The translations under genes and the position numbers were made by a program. From NCBI RefSeq assembly GCF_020832325.1, contig NZ_JAFIEU010000036.1:1-62145 (forward strand): 62,145 nt of DNA, written 5' to 3'. The notes below the pieces were generated by a model. It had not been told where the DNA came from. It did not search any database and worked only from the letters and a program-made list of their open reading frames with translations. Numbering within the stretch: position 1 is the first letter of the stretch; each line of letters opens with the position of its first letter. Origin of the DNA: Lunatimonas sp. (GTDB lineage Bacteria > Bacteroidota > Bacteroidia > Cytophagales > Cyclobacteriaceae). Below are positions 1-7,348 of the stretch, piece after piece.

Positions 1-1
1 C

Positions 2-43
2 GCCCTGCCCGATGCAGAAACACTTAAAAAATTGATGGAATGA
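2..43 (+). CDS. C-terminal end of a truncated gene, probably type I methyltransferase HsdM
   Basis: Only the last 13 codons lie in the window (…ETLKKLME, then TGA at 41-43). The TGA overlaps the next start codon as ATGA, the usual translational coupling inside type I restriction-modification operons. hsdS and hsdR follow on the same strand and no other methyltransferase is present, so this is most likely the end of hsdM. The tail itself is too short to identify by sequence; the call rests on context. Confidence 0.45.
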   Translation, partial: ALPDAETLKKLME

Positions 44-588
44 TGGAGATACAAAGCAACATAGAATATCAAGATTGGCTAAAAGCGTTAAAAGAGAAAG
101 TTAGTGTTGCAAGGGTAAAGGCAGCTTTGGCAGCTAATAAAGAGTTGATACACTTTTATTTTGATTTAGGTAGAATGATTACTGAGCAGCAATCCAAAGC
201 CGCTTGGGGCGATAAACTTTTAAATCAGCTCTCCAAAGATTTATCGGCTGAATTTCCAGATTTGAAAGGTTTCTCGATAACCAACCTGAAATATTGCAAA
301 CAGTTTTATCAATTCTACCAGTCGGAAATTAGTCAACAGACCGTTGACCAGTTGACAGCTTTTGATTTTGGTCAACACATTGTTGACCAATTGCCCTGGG
401 GACACAACGTGTTGATTTTTACCAAATCAAAAAGTAAGGCGGAAGCTGAGTTTGCCTTGAGAGACATCAATAAACCTATGGGCATGAGTGAGTTTAAACT
501 GACAGAAATAGTACCAGAGGACTTGAAATCTAGCCTACCTACCATTGAAGAGATTGAACAAACCCTAAAAACGAGCAGCCATGAATAA
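40..588 (+). CDS. YhcG/DUF1016-type protein with the nuclease core deleted
   Basis: 182 aa. Residues about 8-125 match the DUF1016 N-terminal domain of YhcG-like proteins: a helical start, a LGRMITEQQ stretch, a WGDKLLNQLSKDL stretch and KGFSITNLKYCKQFY. The last 50 residues (AEFALRDINKPMGMSEF…LPTIEEIEQTL) match the extreme C-terminus of full-length YhcG proteins. Those are usually about 330-380 aa, with a PD-(D/E)XK nuclease domain between the two parts. Here LPWGHNVLIF (118-127) runs straight into the C-terminal tail, so the catalytic core appears lost by an in-frame deletion near base 420. The gene sits between the hsdM end (ATGA overlap) and hsdS (8-nt overlap), as YhcG genes often do inside type I loci. 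If translated, the product would keep only the non-catalytic domain. ATG at 43 is an equally possible start. Confidence 0.8.
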   Translation: MMEIQSNIEYQDWLKALKEKVSVARVKAALAANKELIHFYFDLGRMITEQQSKAAWGDKLLNQLSKDLSAEFPDLKGFSITNLKYCKQFYQFYQSEISQQTVDQLTAFDFGQHIVDQLPWGHNVLIFTKSKSKAEAEFALRDINKPMGMSEFKLTEIVPEDLKSSLPTIEEIEQTLKTSSHE

Positions 589-1957
589 ATTGAAAGTTCA
601 AAAATATCCTGCTTACAAGGATTCGGGTGTGGAATGGTTGGGAGAGATTCCTGAGGGATGGGAATTAAGGCGATTTAAGTATTTATTCAAAGAAATAAAC
701 GAAAGAAGTACACAAGGCTCAGAAGATTTACTCTCCGTATCACAGTACACAGGTGTTACCAAAAAATCAGATAAAGTTGAAGAAGGAGATTTATTAACAA
801 CTGCTTCAACACTTGAAGGATACAAAAAGGTATATAAAAACGATTTAGTCAGCAACATCATGCTTGCATGGAATGGTAGCCTTGGATTTTCTCCTTTTGA
901 TGGGATAACAAGTCCTGCCTATTCAATTTATCGATTAAACACTGGTAACTCTGAACGCTTCTTTCATTATTTAGTGAGAAGCCAGATATACAAATCTGAA
1001 TTTAAAAGGAACAGTTCAGGTGTCATAGAAAGTAGATTGAGATTGTACACAGATGATTTTTTTGCTATTTGGTCAATACTTCCACCTATCCAAGAACAAA
1101 CCGCCATCGCCAAATTCTTAGATGACAAAACCGCTAAAATAGACCGTGCCATTGCTCAAAAAGAAAAGATGATTGCCCTGCTCAAAGAACGCAAGCAGAT
1201 TATCATTCAAAATGCGGTAACAAAAGGTCTGAACTATGATTTGTGTGATGATTTTGATTTAGCTGATTTTGATTCAAAAAATCAAAGTCCATCAACCAAT
1301 CATAAAAAATCACAGTTCAGACGAATGAAAGATAGCGGTGTGGAATGGATTGGGGAGATTCCAGAGCACTGGGAGGTAAAGAGATGCAAGTATTTATTTT
1401 ACGAAGTATCAGAAAGGTCTATAAATGGAAATGAAGAATTACTGTCTGTATCTCATATGACTGGTGTAACTCCACGTTCTGAAAAGGAAATAAACATGTT
1501 TATGGCTGAAGATTACTCTGGGTCTAAGATATGTCAAGATGGAGATTTAGTTTACAATATCATGTGGGCATGGATGGGTGCTCTTGGTGTTGCAAACCAA
1601 ACAGGTATAGTAAGTCCATCATATGGCGTTTATAGAATGAAAAAAATGGATTCTTTTAACAAAAGGTTTTTAGAATATAAACTAAAAACAGGTGAGTATA
1701 TTGAATATTACAATAAAGTTTCGACTGGTCTTCATTCCTCTAGACTAAGGTTTTACGCCCATATGTTTATGAATATGGAAATCACATTTCCAGATAAAAA
1801 TGAACAAGATAAAATTATTACGCACATCGAAACCCAATCCGTCAAGATAGATCAAGCGATAAGGTTGCAGGAGCAGCAGATAGTGAAATTAAAGGAATTG
1901 AAATCAACTCTGATTGATGGGGCGGTGACGGGGAAGATAAGGGTGTCTGAACTGTGA
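581..1957 (+). CDS. hsdS: Type I restriction-modification specificity subunit HsdS
   Basis: 458 aa, the normal HsdS size. It gives the HsdM/HsdR complex its DNA target. The protein is two tandem halves: each opens with KDSGVEW(L/I)GEIPE.WE (about residues 13-28 and 249-264), continues into a target-recognition domain, and ends in a conserved helix that acts as the spacer (IQEQTAIAKFLDDKTAKID near 170-190; NEQDKIITHIETQSVKID near 407-425). The two recognition domains resemble each other at their starts (NERSTQGSEDLLSVS versus SERSINGNEELLSVS). ATG 581 overlaps the preceding gene by 8 nt. No frameshift or stop is seen, so the gene looks intact. hsdR lies 2 kb downstream, separated by two accessory genes. 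Confidence 0.95.
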   Translation: MNKLKVQKYPAYKDSGVEWLGEIPEGWELRRFKYLFKEINERSTQGSEDLLSVSQYTGVTKKSDKVEEGDLLTTASTLEGYKKVYKNDLVSNIMLAWNGSLGFSPFDGITSPAYSIYRLNTGNSERFFHYLVRSQIYKSEFKRNSSGVIESRLRLYTDDFFAIWSILPPIQEQTAIAKFLDDKTAKIDRAIAQKEKMIALLKERKQIIIQNAVTKGLNYDLCDDFDLADFDSKNQSPSTNHKKSQFRRMKDSGVEWIGEIPEHWEVKRCKYLFYEVSERSINGNEELLSVSHMTGVTPRSEKEINMFMAEDYSGSKICQDGDLVYNIMWAWMGALGVANQTGIVSPSYGVYRMKKMDSFNKRFLEYKLKTGEYIEYYNKVSTGLHSSRLRFYAHMFMNMEITFPDKNEQDKIITHIETQSVKIDQAIRLQEQQIVKLKELKSTLIDGAVTGKIRVSEL

Positions 1958-2014
1958 TTTATGTGATTAAATGATATACTATGATTTACGATGAACTATG
2001 ATTTTTGATAAATT
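1953..2014 (+). repeat. Degenerate short direct repeats (tgatt/atgattt motif) between hsdS and the GxxExxY gene
   Basis: The 57-bp gap and the last codons of hsdS hold about six copies of a motif like tgatt(t/a), spaced 7-17 nt apart (tgatttatg, tgattaaatg, atgatttacg, atgatttttg), the last overlapping the ATG of the next gene. The copies are imperfect. This may be low-complexity AT-rich sequence or a relic of slippage. Confidence 0.4.
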
Positions 2015-2434
2015 ATGATTAATAATGAATACAAGTACTCTGATTTAACTTCCCAAATTATTGGAAGTGCGATGAAGGTGCATTCAGCTTTGGGTAATGG
2101 ATTTCAGGAAGTCATTTATCAACGAGCTTTAGAAATTGAAATGACGGACGAAGGCATAAGTTTTAAAAGGGAGTATAATATGCCTGTTTTTTACAAAAAT
2201 CAGCAAATAGGCACCAGAAGAGTCGATTTTTTGGTGGAAGGGATTATTGCAGTAGAACTAAAGGCCATTATTCAATTGGAAGATGTGCACTTGGCGCAAG
2301 CGATCAATTACCTAGAAGCTTATGATTTAGAAATAGGGTTACTGATCAATTTCGGTGCAAAATCATTACAATTCAAAAGAGTCCAAAACAAGAAGTTTAA
2401 TCAAAAGAATCAGGGTAATCCAAAAATCAACTAA
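2015..2434 (+). CDS. GxxExxY protein (PD-(D/E)XK nuclease-like fold)
   Basis: 139 aa, full length for the family. The name motif is visible as GNGFQEVIY (about residues 28-36). A likely nuclease-type core follows: D of RRVDFLVEG near residue 71 and the ELK triad (AVELKAI, about 78-84), which fits a PD-(D/E)XK-like arrangement. The molecular role of this family is not established; members are common as single small genes in Bacteroidota and others, often beside defence or mobile genes. Here it lies between hsdS and a DUF4062-ATPase gene, 15 nt before the latter. ATG 2015 is the natural start. Confidence 0.85.
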   Translation: MINNEYKYSDLTSQIIGSAMKVHSALGNGFQEVIYQRALEIEMTDEGISFKREYNMPVFYKNQQIGTRRVDFLVEGIIAVELKAIIQLEDVHLAQAINYLEAYDLEIGLLINFGAKSLQFKRVQNKKFNQKNQGNPKIN

Positions 2435-2449
2435 ATCAAAGTTCTGACA

Positions 2450-3967
2450 ATGAAAGAAATAATCTTCATATCGAGTGTACAAAAGGAGTTTGCCAACGAG
2501 CGGCAAGCCTTAGCTGCCTATATTCGTGAAGATGAGTTGTTAAAATTGTTTTTTGAACCTTTTTTATTTGAAGAAGTAGCTGCTACATGGGATAGTCCCG
2601 GAAAAGTGTACCTCCATGAAGTACAAAAGGCCGAAATCTACTTGGGAATATTGGGCGCTGATTATGGATTTGAAGACAAAGAGGGGATTTCCCCAACTGA
2701 AAGAGAATTCGATGCAGCACAAGAAAACCATAAGTCCTGTTGGGTATTTATCCAAGGAAATCAAACTTTGAAGCGTCATCCCAAACAGCTGAAGTTTATT
2801 GATAAAGTTGGGGATAAGGTTTCCAGAAAGCGTTTTGAGTCATTGGATGATCTCAAAACGGAAATTTACAGAGCCGCCATACTTTATCTTAAGCAAAGTG
2901 GGAAAATTGATGCAGATGAATTTGACAGCAATATACTAAGTAAGGCCAGTTTGCATGATATTTCTGAAGAGGGGCTGATGACCTTTGTTCGGGAGGCAAG
3001 GGCCAAGCGTAACTTCCCTTTCAAAGAAACGGATCCGAAAGAAAAAATTCTTACTCACCTGCATTTGTTGAAACAAGGGCAGCTTACTAATAGTGCTATG
3101 CTGGCTTTTGGTAAAAAAACCCAACTATACTTCCCAACAGCTACAGTCAAATGTGCACATTTCCATGGATTAAACGTAAGCAAACCAATTCCCGATTACA
3201 AGGAATTTGGAGGTACAGTATTTCAAATGGCAGATGATGCTATTGACTTCGTACTTTCCAAAATCAGCCTATCCACAGGTGACAGAAGTAAAACCAATTT
3301 AGTAGATACTACCTACGAAGTTCCTCGAGCAGTAATCGCGGAAGGTATTATTAATGCCATTGCACATCGGGATTATTACAGCAAAGGAAGCATTCAAGTT
3401 TCCGTTTTCAAAGATCGAATAGAAATCTCTAATCCAGGTTCCCTTCCAAAGGAGTTAAATATTTCACAACTGAAAGACCCACATAGTTCTTATCCATTTA
3501 ATCCAGCTCTGGCCAACTGTATGTTCTTGACTGGTGCGATTGAGCGCTTTGGGACGGGGATTCCCGAGATGTTTACCCTGAGTGCAGAGAGAGGCTTAAG
3601 AATGCCTGATTTTGAAGACAATAAGACATTTACTGTTACGATTTGGCGTCCTTCTGCAAGCACCGCACATGATACCGACCATGATACCGCACATGATACC
3701 GCACATGATAGCTTATTTATAAACCTTGAATATTTGCCGCACCGACTCTTGTGGATATTGGAGGGAGAACTAAGTAGGAGTGAAATGATGGAAAGGTTGG
3801 GCCTCACCCACCGGACAAATTTTAATGAAAACTATCTTGATCCAGCGACTGAGTCCAATTGGATCGAAATGACAATTCCTGATAAGCCAAAAAGTAAGAA
3901 ACAGCGTTACCGATTGACAAAAGCAGGATTGAAAATCAAAGAAAAAATTGCAGATGACAACAAGTAA
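2450..3967 (+). CDS. DUF4062 domain protein with RecG-like/AlbA-type GHKL ATPase domain and winged-helix tail
   Basis: 505 aa. Residues 1-100 are a DUF4062 domain (KEIIFISSVQKEF; later GADYGFEDKEGISPTEREF), a fold related to TIR/nucleotide-hydrolase-like signalling domains. Residues about 285-385 are the GHKL-type ATP-binding domain of the ATP-binding-protein/RecG-like family: N-box EGIINAIAHRDYY near 297-309, DRIEISNPGSLP near 323-334, FGTGIPEMF near 366-374. A short TAHD/TDHD repeat (405-420) links to a C-terminal winged helix (LSRSEMMERLGLTHRTNF). Such proteins occur in defence islands and type I RM loci; a regulatory or antiphage role is inference. It starts 15 nt after the GxxExxY gene and its 3' end overlaps the start of hsdR. 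Confidence 0.85.
   Translation: MKEIIFISSVQKEFANERQALAAYIREDELLKLFFEPFLFEEVAATWDSPGKVYLHEVQKAEIYLGILGADYGFEDKEGISPTEREFDAAQENHKSCWVFIQGNQTLKRHPKQLKFIDKVGDKVSRKRFESLDDLKTEIYRAAILYLKQSGKIDADEFDSNILSKASLHDISEEGLMTFVREARAKRNFPFKETDPKEKILTHLHLLKQGQLTNSAMLAFGKKTQLYFPTATVKCAHFHGLNVSKPIPDYKEFGGTVFQMADDAIDFVLSKISLSTGDRSKTNLVDTTYEVPRAVIAEGIINAIAHRDYYSKGSIQVSVFKDRIEISNPGSLPKELNISQLKDPHSSYPFNPALANCMFLTGAIERFGTGIPEMFTLSAERGLRMPDFEDNKTFTVTIWRPSASTAHDTDHDTAHDTAHDSLFINLEYLPHRLLWILEGELSRSEMMERLGLTHRTNFNENYLDPATESNWIEMTIPDKPKSKKQRYRLTKAGLKIKEKIADDNK
3662..3709 (+). repeat. Four 12-bp tandem units inside the DUF4062-ATPase gene
   Basis: Four consecutive 12-bp units (accgcacatgat, second copy accgaccatgat) encode TAHD-TDHD-TAHD-TAHD, residues 405-420. 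Unit length is a multiple of three, so gain or loss keeps the reading frame and only changes the length of the linker between the ATPase and the winged helix. Confidence 0.95.
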
Positions 3968-6900
3968 AACTAACGAAGCCGCCCTAGAAGCTGCCATTGA
4001 GAAAGCCCTAACAGGTTCTTCCTTAGAAGAACAAGGCGGTGATGATAGCCTAGTTTCTGAACCTCATGCGATCTATCGTGCTGGTAATGGTTTTTATATG
4101 GGAGATGCCAATGATTTCAATCCGAAATATGCTTTGGACGAAGTACGGTTTTGGCATTTTTTAGAAAACAAGCAGGAAGAAGAGTTGGATAAACTCAAGC
4201 GATCAGCAGACTGGAAACTGAAGATAGTGGAGCGCTATGACCGTATGATCAAGAAATATGGGATACTTCGCTTACTCCGCAAAGGCTTGGAAGTGGAAGA
4301 TGCCCACTTCACCTTGCTCTATCAAGTTCCCATGTCGAGCAGCAGTCAGGCTGTAAAAGCTAATTTTGAAAAGAATGAGTTCAGTGTAAGCCGTCAAATT
4401 CGTTACAATACAGACAATCAGCGAGAAGAGATTGATATGGTGGTTTTTATCAATGGCTTGCCCATCGCCACACTGGAACTCAAAAATGCCTGGACCGGAC
4501 AAACAGCCAAGAGTCATGGCATCCGTCAGTACAAGAAAGATAGAGATATTCGTCAGCCATTGCTGCAGTTTGGCCGATGCGTAGTACACTTTGCGGTAGA
4601 TACAGATGAAGTATATATGTGTACCAAGCTAGATGGGGACAACTCTTTCTTTCTGCCCTTTAACAAAGGAAACAACAGCGGCAAAGGAAATCCTGTTAAC
4701 CCATTTGGGCATCGGTCTTCCTACCTGTGGGAGGAGATTTTTACGAGAGAGAGTTTGGCTACCATTATTCAACATTTTGTGAGGTTTGATGGAAAATCTA
4801 CAGATCCATTAGGAAAAAGAACCCTGTTCTTTCCTCGCTATCATCAATTGGATGTTGTTCGGAAATTACTCAGTCATGCTTCCAAAAATGGTGTAGGCCA
4901 TACCTACCTGATTCAGCATTCAGCAGGATCTGGAAAATCAAATTCCATCACGTGGGCAGCCTATCAATTGATAGAGACTTATCCAGAAAGGGATGATTTG
5001 CCCGGTTCAAAAGGGGTTCAAAATCCGCTATTTGATTCGGTAATTGTAGTCACCGATAGGCGATTGCTTGACAAACAATTGCGCGAAAATATCAAAGAAT
5101 TCTCCGAAGTTAAGAATATCGTTGCCCCAGCTTTTTCTTCCCGAGATTTGAAAGAGAGTTTGGAACAAGGTAAGAAAATCATCATTACCACCATTCAGAA
5201 ATTTCCATTTATTGTGGATGGTATAGCAGACCTCAGCGACAAGCGATTTGCAGTCATTATTGACGAGGCACACAGTTCACAAAGTGGTACTGCAGCAGGT
5301 ACTATGAATCAGGCCATGGGTATGGGAGTTAATGAGGAGGATGACCAAGATGGCCAAGATATCATTTTGAAAGCCATGCAAGCCCGAAAAATGAAGGGCA
5401 ATGCATCTTACTTGGCATTTACAGCAACACCCAAAAACGCCACATTGGAACGATTTGGGACAAAGCAGGAAGATGGCAGCTTCAAACCTTTTCACCTGTA
5501 TTCCATGAAGCAGGCCATTGAAGAAGGGTTTATTTTGGATGTATTAGCCAATTATACCACCTACAAAAGCTACTATGAAATAGAAAAGTCCATTCAAGAC
5601 AACCCCTTGTTTGACACCAAAAAGGCACAGAAAAAACTCCGTGCGTATGTAGAGCGACACAAACAAACCATAGCTACCAAAGCCGAAATCATCATTGAGC
5701 ACTTCATCACAAAAGTGTCCAATACCAAAAAGCTCAAAGGGAAAGCAAAAGCGATGGTGATTACACAAAATATTGAATCGGCTATTCGTTATTTTTTGGC
5801 CATCAAACAAATCATCAATGACAAAGGAAATCCCTTCAAAATAGCCATTGCCTTTTCGGGAAAGAAAACAGTGGATGGGATTGAATATACAGAAGCTGAT
5901 TTGAATGGCTTTGCAGAAAAAGATACCCGAGACCACTTTGATTCCGATGATTATCGGATGTTGGTTGTGGCCAATAAATACTTGACTGGTTTTGATCAAC
6001 CCAAGCTTTGCACCATGTATGTGGACAAAAAGCTACAAGGTGTTTTAGCAGTTCAGGCGTTAAGCCGTTTGAATCGTGCAGCTGATAAATTGGGGAAGAA
6101 AACCGAAGATTTATTTGTGTTGGACTTTTTCAATGATGTGGATGAAATTAAATTATCCTTTGACCCATTTTATACGTCCACCTCACTCAGCGGCGCGACA
6201 GATATCAATGTTTTACATGAATTAAAAGGGACTTTGGATGATGTGGGTGTGTACGAGTGGGAAGAGGTAGAAGAGTTTGTGAGCAACTATTTTGAGGGTG
6301 TAGATGCACAACAACTGAGTCCTATCATTGATACAGCAGCTAATCGTTTCAATGCAGCATTGGATTTGGAAGACGATGAAAAGGCAGACTTCAAAATCAA
6401 AGCGAAGCAGTTTGTGAAGATATATGGACAAATGGCTTCCATCATGCCTTATGAAGTATTGCCTTGGGAAAAGCTGTTTTGGTTTTTGAAATTCTTGATT
6501 CCCAAATTGATTGTCAAGACTAAGGAAGATGAATTGATAGATGAATTGTTAGAGTCTGTTGATTTATCGACCTATGGCTTAGAAAGAACAAAGCTTAACT
6601 ACACCATTGGATTAGATGATTCGTCAACCGAATTGGATCCACAAAACCCTAACCCCAGAGGTGCACATGGTAACAATGAAGACAAAGATCCCTTAGATGA
6701 AATCATCAAATCATTCAATGATCGATGGTTTCAAGGTTGGGATGCTACACCAGAAGATCAGAGAGTAAAGTTCATATCCATCAGCAGACATATTCAAGCC
6801 CATCCAGATTTTAAAACCAAAGTAGCTGATAATAGAGATTCTCAGAACCGTGACTTGGCTTTCAAGAGAATCTTAGATGAGGTAATGGGGCAGCAGCGAA

Positions 6901-7007
6901 AAAAGGAGCTGGAGTTGTATAAATTGTATGCAAAGGACGAATCTTTCTATCAGGCCTTATTTGACACCATGAAAAGGATGATTGATCATCCGAGAATTGG
7001 AAAATAG
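3954..7007 (+). CDS. hsdR: Type I restriction endonuclease subunit HsdR
   Basis: 1017 aa, standard for HsdR. The N-terminal nuclease domain shows the acidic residue in EEIDMVVF (about residue 159) and the ELK of ATLELKNA (about 172-175). The motor follows: Walker A HSAGSGKS (about 323-330), DEAH box IIDEAHSSQSG (about 434-444), motif III AFTATPK (about 487-493) and motif VI QALSRLNR (about 697-704). With HsdM and HsdS it translocates and cuts unmodified DNA. ATG 3954 is preferred; an in-frame TTG at 3948 is possible. The start overlaps the upstream gene by 14 nt, so translation is probably coupled. All key motifs are present and the frame is open, so the enzyme is likely functional if hsdM upstream is whole. 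Confidence 0.95.
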   Translation: MTTSKTNEAALEAAIEKALTGSSLEEQGGDDSLVSEPHAIYRAGNGFYMGDANDFNPKYALDEVRFWHFLENKQEEELDKLKRSADWKLKIVERYDRMIKKYGILRLLRKGLEVEDAHFTLLYQVPMSSSSQAVKANFEKNEFSVSRQIRYNTDNQREEIDMVVFINGLPIATLELKNAWTGQTAKSHGIRQYKKDRDIRQPLLQFGRCVVHFAVDTDEVYMCTKLDGDNSFFLPFNKGNNSGKGNPVNPFGHRSSYLWEEIFTRESLATIIQHFVRFDGKSTDPLGKRTLFFPRYHQLDVVRKLLSHASKNGVGHTYLIQHSAGSGKSNSITWAAYQLIETYPERDDLPGSKGVQNPLFDSVIVVTDRRLLDKQLRENIKEFSEVKNIVAPAFSSRDLKESLEQGKKIIITTIQKFPFIVDGIADLSDKRFAVIIDEAHSSQSGTAAGTMNQAMGMGVNEEDDQDGQDIILKAMQARKMKGNASYLAFTATPKNATLERFGTKQEDGSFKPFHLYSMKQAIEEGFILDVLANYTTYKSYYEIEKSIQDNPLFDTKKAQKKLRAYVERHKQTIATKAEIIIEHFITKVSNTKKLKGKAKAMVITQNIESAIRYFLAIKQIINDKGNPFKIAIAFSGKKTVDGIEYTEADLNGFAEKDTRDHFDSDDYRMLVVANKYLTGFDQPKLCTMYVDKKLQGVLAVQALSRLNRAADKLGKKTEDLFVLDFFNDVDEIKLSFDPFYTSTSLSGATDINVLHELKGTLDDVGVYEWEEVEEFVSNYFEGVDAQQLSPIIDTAANRFNAALDLEDDEKADFKIKAKQFVKIYGQMASIMPYEVLPWEKLFWFLKFLIPKLIVKTKEDELIDELLESVDLSTYGLERTKLNYTIGLDDSSTELDPQNPNPRGAHGNNEDKDPLDEIIKSFNDRWFQGWDATPEDQRVKFISISRHIQAHPDFKTKVADNRDSQNRDLAFKRILDEVMGQQRKKELELYKLYAKDESFYQALFDTMKRMIDHPRIGK

Positions 7008-7143
7008 TTCGCGATTATTTGTAAATCGATGGATTTAGCGGTTTTCTCAAACATTAACATAAAATGGAGGACAAGGAGTGAAAGGCTGTGCCATAGCACA
7101 AAAGGCATAAACTGTAGTGGCCCTACTACAGGTTTGATCCCAC

Positions 7144-7245
7144 TAGCGACCGAGTGGCAGAGGATTCGTTGTCAATCTGCTAAATCCCCCATCTCACCGA
7201 CTTCATTTGCTCGAAAATTGACTGGTTCAAGTCCTAGCCCGCGTC
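7144..7245 (+). pseudogene. Possible degenerate tRNA-Ser(GCT)-like sequence
   Basis: Pieces resembling a class II serine tRNA appear in the right order: a D-arm-like ccgagtggcagagg (7150-7163), an anticodon-loop-like CTGCTAA (7177-7183, GCT), a long-variable-arm-sized interval, and a T-loop-like TTCAAGT (7226-7232). The T stem pairs cleanly only next to the loop and I find no good 7-bp acceptor stem, so this cannot be a working tRNA. It could be a remnant left by an island that used a tRNA gene as target, or chance similarity. Confidence 0.25.
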
Positions 7246-7309
7246 GAGGTGTTTTGAGCCTGATCCATAAATAGTTCAATCAAAAAACAAAATGCCGAAT
7301 AATCTTATG

Positions 7310-7317
7310 TATTTTTG
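7310..7317 (+). promoter_or_regulatory. Candidate -7 box (TATTTTTG) for trkA-trkH
   Basis: TATTTTTG fits the Bacteroidota -7 consensus TAnnTTTG and lies 32 nt before the trkA ATG. No clear -33 TTTG is seen upstream, so this is a half-supported promoter. Confidence 0.5.
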
Positions 7318-7348
7318 CGCCGGTTAACCACAACGGAAAATTTTTGAG

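Larger units (their letters stand above)
7008..7348. other. 341-bp gap between hsdR and trkA with decayed tRNA-like sequence
   Basis: No convincing protein gene. It contains a hairpin with a 7-bp stem (CTGTAGT 7112-7118 / ACTACAG 7125-7131) followed by a T-loop-like ggtttgatcc, then a tRNA-Ser-like stretch (7144-7245), and at the right end a promoter for trkA. This is the junction where AT-rich defence DNA gives way to GC-richer housekeeping genes. Confidence 0.5.

Noticed and set aside
3490-3807. Minus-strand frame opposite the DUF4062-ATPase gene
   Set aside because: A shadow of the real gene; low-quality sequence that includes the reversed TAHD repeat.
7029-7274. Open frame of 81 codons after hsdR
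   Set aside because: Composition is not protein-like and it runs through the tRNA-like stretch; more likely non-coding.
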